From: Planctomycetota bacterium
GTDB taxonomy: Bacteria > Planctomycetota > UBA11346
Direction: 5' to 3'
DNA length: 59,451 bases
NCBI GenBank assembly: GCA_022841245.1
Contig: JALHRW010000009.1
Span: 1 to 59,451, forward strand
Made by a program: the position numbers and the translations under genes. The notes beneath the pieces were generated by a model that was not told the DNA's origin, made no database searches, and worked only from the letters and a program-made list of their open reading frames with translations. Shown one piece after another: positions 51,407 to 59,451 of the stretch (its first letter is position 1; every line of letters begins with the position of its first letter).

Positions 51407-52383
51407 CTCCGTCAAGCAGACGTCTGTCAGTGGCTTTCACCATGATCGAACTGCTGATATCGATCTTCTTGATCCTTGTCATCACCGCCGTGGCGATCAC
51501 TTCGATCGTCCAGATGCTGACGATGACTCGGCGGCTGCAGGCGCTGCAGACCATGGATGCATCCGCCAAGACGTTGTACGAGAAGCTAGCCGGAGAACTG
51601 GCCGCCATGCATCCATGCGCAGCGGTGTGGCTCACCTCCGATCCTGCCGACTCAAGCGTCGAACTCGTCTTCATGCGCTGCAAGGAAGCACCGCTCGACC
51701 ACATCGATAGCTTGCGCGAATGGGGGCGCGCAGGTGCCACGGAAATGGGCTACACCGACTTGGTCTGGTCACGCTGGTACTGGAAATGGGATCCCGTGAA
51801 GGTGACGGGGACTGTGTACGCTGCCTCAAGCAGGACTGCACGCTGGACCAGGGTGCTTGGCAATCAGGCGCGGGACTATTGGAAGATCCCTGGTGGTTCG
51901 AAGTTGGGCAACAGCTACTTCAATGCTTTCATTCTGATTCCCCAACCGGTCCAGGAGACCGGCACCGCCACATCGCCGAACAGTCCCAAGGACCTCCTCA
52001 ACACCAACGCATGGCAATCAGCACCTGCGACGGCAACCGCACCGGCTATTCAACCGATCGAGAAAACGGACTATGGAGACTATGAGGATCTGCTGCGCAA
52101 CTCGCGGCCGCTCATGTTCCGCTGCTCTGCCCTCAAGCTCGAACTGGTCAGTCGTGATGGGACGAGTCGGGTTGCCGATGGTGATACTGCCCTGGCCTGG
52201 GCCGCGGAAGGCAGTGTCGTCGACGGCAGCGACAAGCCTGGCCTTGCTCCTGCCGATGCCAAGCGTGTCCTTGATGCCCGTCCGAGTCTGGTGCGCCTGC
52301 GCTTCACCTTGAGCGATGAGAAAACCGGAGCCTCTCGCTCCTATAGCTTCAGCTGTCCGACTTCTGGCATTCCCTCCTACTGA
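51403..52383 (+). CDS. Prepilin-like protein (GspJ-type)
   Basis: 326 residues from the ATG at 51403, ATGA-coupled. Leader FTMIELLISIFLILVITAVAITSIVQ has the Glu at +5. The rest is beta-rich with DSSVELVFMRCKEAP and LVRLRFTLSDE near the end, as expected for GspJ. Follows the I-type gene in the canonical H-I-J-K order. Confidence 0.75.
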   Translation: MTPSSRRLSVAFTMIELLISIFLILVITAVAITSIVQMLTMTRRLQALQTMDASAKTLYEKLAGELAAMHPCAAVWLTSDPADSSVELVFMRCKEAPLDHIDSLREWGRAGATEMGYTDLVWSRWYWKWDPVKVTGTVYAASSRTARWTRVLGNQARDYWKIPGGSKLGNSYFNAFILIPQPVQETGTATSPNSPKDLLNTNAWQSAPATATAPAIQPIEKTDYGDYEDLLRNSRPLMFRCSALKLELVSRDGTSRVADGDTALAWAAEGSVVDGSDKPGLAPADAKRVLDARPSLVRLRFTLSDEKTGASRSYSFSCPTSGIPSY

Positions 52384-52392
52384 AGGTTCGCC

Positions 52393-55290
52393 ATGACGAC
52401 ACGCTCGGGATCAGCCTTTCTGCTCTGCCTGGCCTTGGCTGCCTTCGCGGCCATGGTCGGCTACGCATTTCTGCGTGGAGCAGCGCGGCAGGAGATGTCC
52501 GGCAAAAGCGAGATGCTGCGCGCTCTTGCCCGGGATGCCGCCTCAAGCGGGCTGGCACATGCCTTCGAGCAGATCCTCATCGACTACAACGCACCCAGCC
52601 TGGAGGTGGCGACGGCGACTGGTCCGGTGAACATCGCCTCGGCGCCGACGTTCCTCGATGGACCCTATCGGGCACCCTTCGTTTCGACATCTGCGCCAAA
52701 TCGAATTGCCTATATCAAGAGTTCCAAAGACGACGTGATGCCCAGGAATCACGTGATGTCGGTGCTGATGCAGCAGGGCGAACTGTCGTTCCACTGGTGG
52801 CATGACACTCAGGATGGTGATCTCAATCGACACAGTGGTTGCACGATCTATGACTCGCGCGGACGTTACGTCGAGGTCAATTATCATAACGTCACAAGGC
52901 CTTCTCCTGTCGACGCGAATCCGGCACCGGTGGTTGCCACCTCGTTCACCGATCCGAATGCGGCGGTTCCGGAGCGCAGTGACGGCCTCTTCATGGACGA
53001 GAATCTGCATCGTCTGGTTGGCGGCACACCCGAGGAGCAGCGTCGCAAGGCCCGCTACCGTCTCCGGTACGCTGTTGGGGTTGAGGATCTAGCCGGTCAC
53101 CTGCTGACGAATCCGCGTCCACGCATGAACATCGACTGGAAGGATGCCGACAACGACTATCGGGCTATTCCCCGCTGGGTCGACCACGCGGCCAATGCTC
53201 TTGATAATATGGTGTCGAGCTGGAATACCAATCGCAGGACCGCTCTGCGCCTGGGCCACATCTTCCGCGGTCGTGGGAACGCCAACAACGCGGATCGCGC
53301 CTGGTCAGTTGGTCCTCGCCATGGGCTGCCGGCGACATTTCCCATGATGTTCCGCACGACTGATCTGCCCTGGCATGGCCTGTATCTGTACAGTACAGCC
53401 CAGCCGAATCTGGGTGGCCGCCTCTTCTCCTATGCTGGAACAACGGGATTCGAGGCGATATCGGCGAATCCGAATGGCGGTGAGATACTGACGCCGATGA
53501 AGATATGGAATCCGTATGTGGCGCCGGAGGAGCTCCCTTACGCTCATGCGCTCGTCGGTCCGCAGCATTCCTGGTTCAGCCAGATATTTTCCATACAGGG
53601 GTGCAGCATGCCAAGCACTACGATTTGGGAGCGAGATAGCGAAGTTCACCGATCCTTTCTGAGCACTATCTACACGCCCTACGGGCGTTCGCAGCGTGCT
53701 AGTTCGGCGCCATCGGAAAACTGGAAATGGTATGAGGGGCGGGTCGATACGCCGTGGCATATCAACTTGCTGACTGCTCCACCAGAGGTCATCTCTGAAA
53801 TGATCATCGGCTATGCCCCTCCGTATCTCAAGACGCTGAAGCATACGCACGATGCGTACTATAAGAAGATCGGTGAGAGCGTGGTCGGCAATAACGTCAT
53901 AGAGATATTCGATGCTAACGAAACGATTTCCAAGCGGAATACCAATGGCGGGAAAGGCTGGGATACGGTCGTGCCAGGACTCGACATCCTCAATGACCAG
54001 CTCAGCGGCGGCTTCTCTGAGTTCCCGGCCCCTTCATCGCTGCATACGGACGGGACGACGGTGATCAAGCCGGACTACTACCAGAATCCACCTGAGCCTC
54101 GCCCATTCGCGCAGTGCTATCCTGGTCCGTTGGCGCGGGGCGACTCGACCCAGCCCGATCAGGGATCGGACGACATGGGAAAGGACATCGATGTCGATGT
54201 CGCCATGGGCGAAGGCATGCAGGTCGGATGGTGCACTCACACCTACAATCCTCTGCTCTTCTTCGGCGGCAGTGATCGGATCCGGTTCGAAGATGATGGT
54301 CCACCGACCAATCAGCGTTGGAAGGTCATCCGCAGAGTCGATCCCTTGCTTAACACCTACAAGTATAGCTACTTCTGGGACATGTTCTATGCCTTGACGA
54401 CGACGTTGTCGTACGCCAGGGCCGTATGGGTGCAGTATCCCAATGGCAGCTTTGATCCACGCCCTGGCAGCGCCAATACGGGTTTTCTTGACCCTGCGTT
54501 GCGCGATCCTCTGGCCTATGACACTATTGAGGAAATCGATGCGTTGTTCCTGCGTCAAATGGGCGAAAACATCGCGGCTCCCGGATCACCGTGCCCTGAC
54601 AATCCAATCGTCTCCGGACGCTGGCCTGTTACAAAGTCAATCCGCTTTCAGGTGTGTACGAAGCCGGTTAGCAATACCATAAGCAGCCTAGTGACCAAGG
54701 ATCTTCTCAAGACGGCAGGCGGTGTCAGTTCGGTTGAGCGTGCCAAGGTGATGGAACGGATCCTGAACGACTTCCGCATGTCCTTCTTCGGTGCCAGCAC
54801 AGAGTATGTGGACTTCCGTCCACTGGACTTTGATGGTGATGGCCATGTGAACTGTTCGTGTTACGACGCCAATCCACTGGCGAGCATGGATGAAAAAAAG
54901 TATCGGACCAATCGCTGGAAGCCGGCTGAGGCGAACGGCAAAGGGCCATCACCGAGCACCCTAACCAGCTCCTTCGACGCAGCGCTCATGAATCCACCGT
55001 ACAGCTATCCTCAGGCGGATCCGACGCTCGGAACGTCGCCCTGGTTTTCCGCTACGGGATGCTTTTTTATCGGCAAGAGTCACTACTATCGAATCTTCAC
55101 GCGTGGCGAGGTGTATGACAACCTGTTGATGAAGCCTGTTGCTCAGCAGACCCTCGAAACCGTCCTGACGGTAGATCCCGAGGCTCCACGATTCCCGCCT
55201 GCCGGGCGGATCTCCACGGAACAGCGGGTTCTCTTCACGCAGTGGCACTACAACCGATCGATCATCGAGATGCCGCTGCAGATGCGTTGA
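52393..55290 (+). CDS. Very large GspK-like protein
   Basis: A 965-residue protein. The start SAFLLCLALAAFAAMVGYAFL lacks the Glu at +5, as GspK does. A helical SGLAHAFEQIL region follows. The rest, ~900 residues, is strand- and loop-rich with many Asn, Tyr and Pro (e.g. PWHINLLTAPPEVISEMI), far beyond the ~300 residues of GspK proteins. A GspK-type tip subunit that has gained a large substrate-binding domain is the best guess. No calcium loops or catalytic signature recognised with certainty; FDGDGHVNC near residue 817 resembles a Ca-binding DxDxDG loop. Confidence 0.65.
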   Translation: MTTRSGSAFLLCLALAAFAAMVGYAFLRGAARQEMSGKSEMLRALARDAASSGLAHAFEQILIDYNAPSLEVATATGPVNIASAPTFLDGPYRAPFVSTSAPNRIAYIKSSKDDVMPRNHVMSVLMQQGELSFHWWHDTQDGDLNRHSGCTIYDSRGRYVEVNYHNVTRPSPVDANPAPVVATSFTDPNAAVPERSDGLFMDENLHRLVGGTPEEQRRKARYRLRYAVGVEDLAGHLLTNPRPRMNIDWKDADNDYRAIPRWVDHAANALDNMVSSWNTNRRTALRLGHIFRGRGNANNADRAWSVGPRHGLPATFPMMFRTTDLPWHGLYLYSTAQPNLGGRLFSYAGTTGFEAISANPNGGEILTPMKIWNPYVAPEELPYAHALVGPQHSWFSQIFSIQGCSMPSTTIWERDSEVHRSFLSTIYTPYGRSQRASSAPSENWKWYEGRVDTPWHINLLTAPPEVISEMIIGYAPPYLKTLKHTHDAYYKKIGESVVGNNVIEIFDANETISKRNTNGGKGWDTVVPGLDILNDQLSGGFSEFPAPSSLHTDGTTVIKPDYYQNPPEPRPFAQCYPGPLARGDSTQPDQGSDDMGKDIDVDVAMGEGMQVGWCTHTYNPLLFFGGSDRIRFEDDGPPTNQRWKVIRRVDPLLNTYKYSYFWDMFYALTTTLSYARAVWVQYPNGSFDPRPGSANTGFLDPALRDPLAYDTIEEIDALFLRQMGENIAAPGSPCPDNPIVSGRWPVTKSIRFQVCTKPVSNTISSLVTKDLLKTAGGVSSVERAKVMERILNDFRMSFFGASTEYVDFRPLDFDGDGHVNCSCYDANPLASMDEKKYRTNRWKPAEANGKGPSPSTLTSSFDAALMNPPYSYPQADPTLGTSPWFSATGCFFIGKSHYYRIFTRGEVYDNLLMKPVAQQTLETVLTVDPEAPRFPPAGRISTEQRVLFTQWHYNRSIIEMPLQMR

Positions 55291-55326
55291 GTTAACCCGA
55301 ACACATCATCGCCGATGCGTAGCACC

Positions 55327-56487
55327 CTAGCTTCTGAAGACGAGGGCTGGATCCAGACGGAGCAGCGAGCGTAGGCTGAGCGCCGCAGCCGTCAGGCTGA
55401 TGACAAGAATGGCCGCGAAGGTGATCAACAGGAGCTCTGGTTCCAGCCTGAAGGAGAGATCGGTTCCATCAAGCATCCAGCCGAATGCCGTTGCGCCGCC
55501 AACTCCGAGGCCGAAGCCGAGCAAAGCGGAGAATCCCGCCTGGATGAGGAGGATGGCTGTGAGTCCCGAGTTGCGGATTCCCATGGCCTTGAGGGAGGCG
55601 AAGACGCGGCGATTGTCGCTGACGTACTGACTGAAGGTCTGTCCGGCGATGGCTATGCCGACGATGAACCCCAGTAGAACGGCAATGGCAAAGTTGGCTG
55701 GAATGCCGGTCTCGTAGAGGAAGAAGTCATACACGTGTTTGCAGAATTCCTGCCGGGTGCGAGCGGTCAGTCCGGTCGCTGCATCGATGCGTTCGCATAC
55801 GCTGCGAGCGTCGCTCTTCCCATCGAGTCCGGCGATGATGTAGTTGAAGGAACGATCGGTTCCGCTATCGATGGCTGAAAGATGCGAGCGCAGCATGTAG
55901 CCGGTCGGATAGAGCATGAGCGACAAAGTGGCATGGCAGATGCCCACGACCTCGATGCTGCGTCCGTTCATGATCATGCGGTCGCCGATGCCCAGTGGGC
56001 GAGTGGCGCCTCCAGGAAGGTTCACGCGCAGCTTGGTCGCAGCTCCATACGCATCGATGATCACGGTGTCCGGACGCAGGAGATCTTCGAATGATCCTGA
56101 CACCATGGCCTCGGCTGGAGGGCGGCCGATCTTCGTGGCATCATCGATTCCCATGATCATGAGCGGGGCAATCAGATTGTTCGGATCCCGAGCCTGGACC
56201 ATTCGTCGCAGCAGTGGCACAGCCCAGCGGACTCCAGCTATGGCGCGTACATTGTCGAGTTCCCGATCGTTCAACATGTCGTTGGTGTCGAAGTCCGATA
56301 TGCCGGGATCGCCGACCCAGATCTGGGCATGGGGTGTGTCGGTCACCCCGCCGTATACCAGGATCATGATTCCGCGGAAAATGCCTGCCTGCTGGGTGAT
56401 CAGCAACGAGGCGAAGGCCAGTCCAAAGACGATGCCGAGGAACTTCGCCCGGTCGCCGACCAGCATGGTCAGTGCGATGCGGATCAT
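55327..56487 (-). CDS. ABC transporter permease (FtsX/DevC-like)
   Basis: 386 residues from the ATG at 56487 (MIRIALTML); upstream sequence in frame is shadow. First helix FLGIVFGLAFASLLITQQ, large periplasmic domain, then three helices near the end (IAVLLGFIVGIAIAGQTF, LTAILLIQAGFSALLGFGLG, LLLITFAAILVISLTAAALS). This is the FtsX-type layout, close to DevC. It works with the ATPase and adaptor encoded upstream. Start overlaps the E1-like gene by four bases. Confidence 0.8.
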   Translation of the reverse strand: MIRIALTMLVGDRAKFLGIVFGLAFASLLITQQAGIFRGIMILVYGGVTDTPHAQIWVGDPGISDFDTNDMLNDRELDNVRAIAGVRWAVPLLRRMVQARDPNNLIAPLMIMGIDDATKIGRPPAEAMVSGSFEDLLRPDTVIIDAYGAATKLRVNLPGGATRPLGIGDRMIMNGRSIEVVGICHATLSLMLYPTGYMLRSHLSAIDSGTDRSFNYIIAGLDGKSDARSVCERIDAATGLTARTRQEFCKHVYDFFLYETGIPANFAIAVLLGFIVGIAIAGQTFSQYVSDNRRVFASLKAMGIRNSGLTAILLIQAGFSALLGFGLGVGGATAFGWMLDGTDLSFRLEPELLLITFAAILVISLTAAALSLRSLLRLDPALVFRS

Positions 56488-57380
56488 GGTGATGGAGCGA
56501 GCATCCGTCGTGCCACCGCCAGGCGTAGACGCTGCAAGGGGTTGGCGTTGCCCCACGGCATCCATGTCCGCGCGAGCCGCCCCCGGTAGGCATCGAAGTG
56601 GAGTCCGCGAGGGGCCCAGCGCACGGCGCCGCGCTGCAGCAGGATCTTCATGGCTTCGGTCGCCGCGACACCGGCGCACAGCATGCATGCCATCGCGGTG
56701 GATGGTCCGCGCCGTTGCGCCAGGTCGACCTGGCTGCGGTCGGCGAGATAGCCGGCATGGAGGTGGGCAGGAGCGAGTCCGACCAGGAGGCGGATGCTCT
56801 GTTCCAGTTCGCTGTGCCCATCGAGGCGGAAGTAGTCCTCGAAGCGCATGCCGCGCGGATCGAAGCAGAGGATGGCGGCGCCCATACCCAGGGGTGCGGC
56901 GGTAATGGCGGGGATGCCACGGGCATGGCAGGCCGCGAATACGGCTCGTCGTGCCGGAAAGGCGAAGAAATCCAGGCTATCGACGTAGAGATCCACCCCA
57001 TCCAGGAAGGCATCCAGGTTGGCGTCGTTGATCCCCGTTGGGAATGAGCGGATCTGCAGGTCTGGGTTGATGTCCAGCGCCATGTTCCGCATGACGTCCA
57101 GCTTCGGACGTCCGACCGTCGAACAGAGCGCCCCGGCCTGACGATTGAAGTTGGCCATCTCGAAGGTGTCCATCTCCGCGAGATGGAAGCGGCCGATGCC
57201 GAGACGGGTGAGGGTCAGCAGGTGGTTGCCACCCACTCCACCCAGGCCGGCGATGGCGATGCGTTTGCCGGCCAGCCGTTCCTGTTCACTGCTGGTGAGC
57301 CATCCGCGGTTGCGGCTGAATGCGAGATCGTAGTCAAAGACGGGTAAGAGACTGACCATGGACGTTTCCGTGGTGGACAT
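56484..57380 (-). CDS. E1/ThiF-family adenylyltransferase
   Basis: A 298-residue ThiF-fold enzyme. ATP loop GLGGVGGNH near residue 46, then EMDTFEMANFNRQ (Asp, Asn, Arg, Gln of the E1 active site), VGRPKLDVM with the catalytic-type Lys, and LYVDSLDFFAFPARR. The part GIPAITAAPLGMGA resembles a subclass that in other genomes occurs with nitroreductase fusions. There is no clear Cys-X2-Cys zinc pair except CMLC in a helix and no catalytic Cys region like MoeB. ATG 57380 lacks a good signal; 57359 with GGAA is an alternative. It would adenylate a peptide or protein C-terminus, and sits inside a transporter operon. Confidence 0.8.
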   Translation of the reverse strand: MSTTETSMVSLLPVFDYDLAFSRNRGWLTSSEQERLAGKRIAIAGLGGVGGNHLLTLTRLGIGRFHLAEMDTFEMANFNRQAGALCSTVGRPKLDVMRNMALDINPDLQIRSFPTGINDANLDAFLDGVDLYVDSLDFFAFPARRAVFAACHARGIPAITAAPLGMGAAILCFDPRGMRFEDYFRLDGHSELEQSIRLLVGLAPAHLHAGYLADRSQVDLAQRRGPSTAMACMLCAGVAATEAMKILLQRGAVRWAPRGLHFDAYRGRLARTWMPWGNANPLQRLRLAVARRMLAPSP

Positions 57381-57415
57381 GGGTGGTGCGACGGATGGGG
57401 TACCATGCCATGGTG

Positions 57416-58513
57416 TCAGGACCCCGACGCGCCGCTTTCCAGATCGACATCGATGAGCAGCCCGGGGCGCAGGTAGTCAGGCGGATCGATCAGTCGGTAG
57501 AGGACCTGGACGGCGCGGCCGTCGAGGCGCTCGCCGGGTTTGCCTTGGATCGCGCGCCGGGCGGCGGCGCGGGGTTCGATGCGCTCGAACCGGAGTTCCA
57601 CGGGTCGGGTGCGGTCACCGCGGAGCCAGCCCTGGCCTGGCAGTCCCGGCTTCAGCTTCCAGACCTGGGATTCGTCGACTTCGACTCGCACCAACAGGCG
57701 GTCGAGATTGGCGAGGACCACGAGGCCGGCATCGCCGGGGGCGGCCAGCGCGCCGACCATCACCGTGGTGGAGATGACCGTTGCCACGCATGGTGCGCGA
57801 ATCTCCAGGCGGGATAGGTGGGTCTCCGCACTGGCGACCCGGGCCATGGCGGCGGCGATGTTGGCAGCATCGATATCGACGCGTTTCTTGGCTACCGCCA
57901 CATCCTGGGCGTAGGCCGGCAGGCGGGCGTGGGCCAGGGCGGCGGCGGCATGGTCGACCTCCGCCTGGGCTACGGCCTCGGAGAGCAGGGCGTTCTCCCG
58001 CTCGCTGTCGGCGCCGAGCGTGCCGAGCTGCTGCAGTCGGATCCGCTTGGATTTCGCCAGCGACAGCTGGGCGTTGGCGACCATCACCTGGGCGGCGGCC
58101 GGCTCGGCATCTTCGGCTCGCGGCAGCGATTCCAGCCGGGCAAGCTCGGCTTGCGTCGCCATCGCGTTGGCCCGCGCGATGGCCAGTTCGGCCTCGGCCA
58201 CCGTCAGCTCGCTCTGCGCCACGCGGGCGTCGAGGCAGAACAGCAGGTCGCCGGGGGCGACCCGCTGGCCGACCTGTACCGCGACCGCACTGACCAGCGC
58301 CGCTTCCGGGACGCCAACGACGGTGTCATTGCCGTCCCCCTCGATCAGGCCAGAGGCCGAAATGCGCTCGGGCCACGGGCCCTGTGGCGGCAGGCTGGTC
58401 AACGCCGGCACCGGCTTTGGCTGCACGGTGGTGTAGGCGGTCCAGCTGGCGGTGGCCAGACCAGCCAGGGCGAGCGCGGCGAGAGGGGTGAACCGGGTGA
58501 GGAGCGGGTGCAT
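57416..58513 (-). CDS. HlyD/DevB-type membrane fusion protein
   Basis: 365 residues from the ATG at 58513; the frame upstream is not coding. One N-terminal helix (PLAALALAGLATASWTA), the lipoyl-like VQVGQRVAPGDLLFCLDARVAQ, a long Ala/Glu-rich coiled coil over ~90-250, LSRLEIRAPCVATV, and a final VDESQVWKLKPGLPG domain. DevB-type adaptor, linking the FtsX-type permease to an outer-membrane factor. Confidence 0.85.
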   Translation of the reverse strand: MHPLLTRFTPLAALALAGLATASWTAYTTVQPKPVPALTSLPPQGPWPERISASGLIEGDGNDTVVGVPEAALVSAVAVQVGQRVAPGDLLFCLDARVAQSELTVAEAELAIARANAMATQAELARLESLPRAEDAEPAAAQVMVANAQLSLAKSKRIRLQQLGTLGADSERENALLSEAVAQAEVDHAAAALAHARLPAYAQDVAVAKKRVDIDAANIAAAMARVASAETHLSRLEIRAPCVATVISTTVMVGALAAPGDAGLVVLANLDRLLVRVEVDESQVWKLKPGLPGQGWLRGDRTRPVELRFERIEPRAAARRAIQGKPGERLDGRAVQVLYRLIDPPDYLRPGLLIDVDLESGASGS

Positions 58514-58535
58514 GATGGGTCCAGGAATGCCGGGG

Positions 58536-59315
58536 TCAGCCTGCTGGGGCAGCGGCCGTGCCATGGGGCAGATGTATGGAATCCTGTAACGATGGGGTCT
58601 CGGTCTCGGTCGGATCACGGGGGACGAAATGGCGGCGGACCATGCGGATGATGTGCCCGTCCTGCATGGTGGCGATGCGGTCGCTGTACTTGAAGACGCG
58701 GTTGTCGTGGGTGACCACGATGAGTGCGCGTCCGGGCTTGATCGCGATGGCGCGCAGGATGTCCATGATTTGACGGCCCTTCTCGTGGTCGAGGGCGCTG
58801 GTGGGTTCATCGCAGACCAGGATGCGCGGGTTGTGGACGATGGCCCGGGCGATGGCCACGCGCTGCTGCTGTCCGCCGGAGAGGCTGTTGGGCAGGGCCT
58901 GCATGCGGTCGGACATTTCGACGTCGAAGAGGGCGTCGGCGGCGCGATCCATCGCCTGGCGCCGCGACAGGCCGCCGATCATGAGAGTCAGGGCGACATT
59001 TTCCTGCACCGTCAGGGTCGGCACCAGATTGTACTGCTGGAAGACGAAGCCGACGTTCTTGGCGCGGAAGTCGGCCTGGGCGCTTTCGGACATCGTACGG
59101 AGGTCTTCGCCGAAGAGACGGACCTCGCCGGCGTCCTGCCGGAGGATGCCGGCGACGATGGAGATGAGGGTGGTCTTGCCGCAGCCGGAGGGCCCGATCA
59201 GCATGAACAGCTCGCCAGCGCCGATGTCGAGATTGATGCCGCGCAGGGCATGCACGGCCGCCTGGCCTTCACCGAAGGTCTTGACCACTTTGCGCAGGCT
59301 GATCGGGTGATCCAT
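58536..59315 (-). CDS. ABC transporter ATP-binding protein (DevA/MacB-like)
   Basis: 259 residues: Walker A GPSGCGKTT, Q-loop FVFQQYN, signature LSGGQQQRVAIARAI, Walker B ILVCDEPTSALD, and H-loop VTHDNR. This is the LolD/MacB/DevA branch. The C-terminus has a ~30-residue extension rich in Pro and Thr. Starts at 59315. The operon order ATPase - adaptor - E1 - permease is leftward. Confidence 0.9.
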   Translation of the reverse strand: MDHPISLRKVVKTFGEGQAAVHALRGINLDIGAGELFMLIGPSGCGKTTLISIVAGILRQDAGEVRLFGEDLRTMSESAQADFRAKNVGFVFQQYNLVPTLTVQENVALTLMIGGLSRRQAMDRAADALFDVEMSDRMQALPNSLSGGQQQRVAIARAIVHNPRILVCDEPTSALDHEKGRQIMDILRAIAIKPGRALIVVTHDNRVFKYSDRIATMQDGHIIRMVRRHFVPRDPTETETPSLQDSIHLPHGTAAAPAG

Positions 59316-59353
59316 GTCAGCTCCGGCATGCCGTGCGGATCATGACGTGACGG

Positions 59354-59451
59354 TCATTTCGCCGTGCTGCGCGCGGTTTCGACGAGCGCGCAGAGTTCCC
59401 TGGCCATGTCTTCGGTATTCGAGTTCTTGATCAGGGTCATGACGGGCACTT
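59354..59451 (-). CDS. Partial gene, C-terminal 31 residues only
   Basis: The minus strand reads an open frame ending at 59354 (VPVMTLIKNSNTEDMARELCALVETARSTAK, stop). It is the last visible part of a gene that continues beyond the window and precedes the ABC ATPase by 38 bases, so probably the same operon. Nothing can be said about function from 31 residues; a short precursor peptide and a longer protein are both possible. Confidence 0.5.
   Translation of the reverse strand, partial: VPVMTLIKNSNTEDMARELCALVETARSTAK

Overview
The window comes from a GC-rich bacterial chromosome. I read it as a PVC-type organism (Planctomycetota, Lentisphaerota or Verrucomicrobiota) with moderate confidence. 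Supporting signs are an AraC-type regulator next to a BNR-repeat secreted protein, a chain of prepilin-like genes, a pseudokinase fused to a LamG-like domain, a ResB/CcsA cytochrome c maturation pair, and Ser/Thr kinase-response regulator fusions. No 16S rRNA or other decisive marker is present, so the phylum is inference.

Region 1 (1-18631) is a mobile element, phage-like in its replication genes. A leftward operon (7346 to beyond position 1) encodes a sigma-like protein, a RecE-like PD-(D/E)XK nuclease, a Sak4-like RecA-fold ATPase, a DUF669 protein, a RuvC-like resolvase, an SF2 helicase and a primase-polymerase/helicase cut by the window edge. A second leftward operon (11774-8400) holds two unfamiliar cytoplasmic proteins, one with a winged-helix-like C-terminal domain, and two membrane proteins. 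A rightward operon (12071-18631), nearly every gene joined by ATGA overlaps, encodes a ParB-like protein, an ABC ATPase-GNAT fusion (COG2401 type), a formyltransferase, a RadC/JAMM protein, two DUF2924-like proteins, a large serine recombinase, an ASCH protein and a small HTH protein. ParB, ATPase-GNAT and formyltransferase together look like a candidate DNA-modification module. Strong palindromes sit in the two divergent control regions, and an identical 14-base motif lies ahead of two of the operons.

Region 2 (18632-23770) is a visibly AT-richer island inserted next to the recombinase operon. It encodes a 1078-residue protein with a degenerate SIR2-like N-terminus, a STAND-type NTPase and a helical-repeat C-terminus. 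This converges on a DUF6602-like nuclease-fold gene, followed by a 5'-truncated mcrC. It reads as a defence island, and the large protein plus its partner is my main candidate for an undescribed immune system.

Region 3 (23771-42308) is chromosomal backbone: a secreted HEAT-like protein, a PstS-like binding protein, an alpha/beta hydrolase, a chrA relic, a signalling set (hybrid histidine kinase, Ser/Thr kinase with two receiver domains, two hemerythrins), tRNA-fMet, cytochrome c maturation genes, rmuC, a His-rich NicO metal transporter, and tRNA-Val and tRNA-Asp. The signalling set is bracketed by two diverged copies of the tRNA-fMet 3' flank.

Region 4 (42309-55290) has a divergent AraC regulator and a six- or seven-gene rightward operon: secreted BNR protein, membrane pseudokinase, four prepilin-like proteins and a very large GspK-like protein. 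No secretion ATPase, inner-membrane platform or secretin is seen here.

Region 5 (55327-59451) is a leftward operon for a DevBCA/MacB-like exporter (ATPase, HlyD-type adaptor, FtsX-type permease) with an E1/ThiF-like adenylyltransferase inserted between adaptor and permease. This is a possible peptide- or metabolite-modifying export system.
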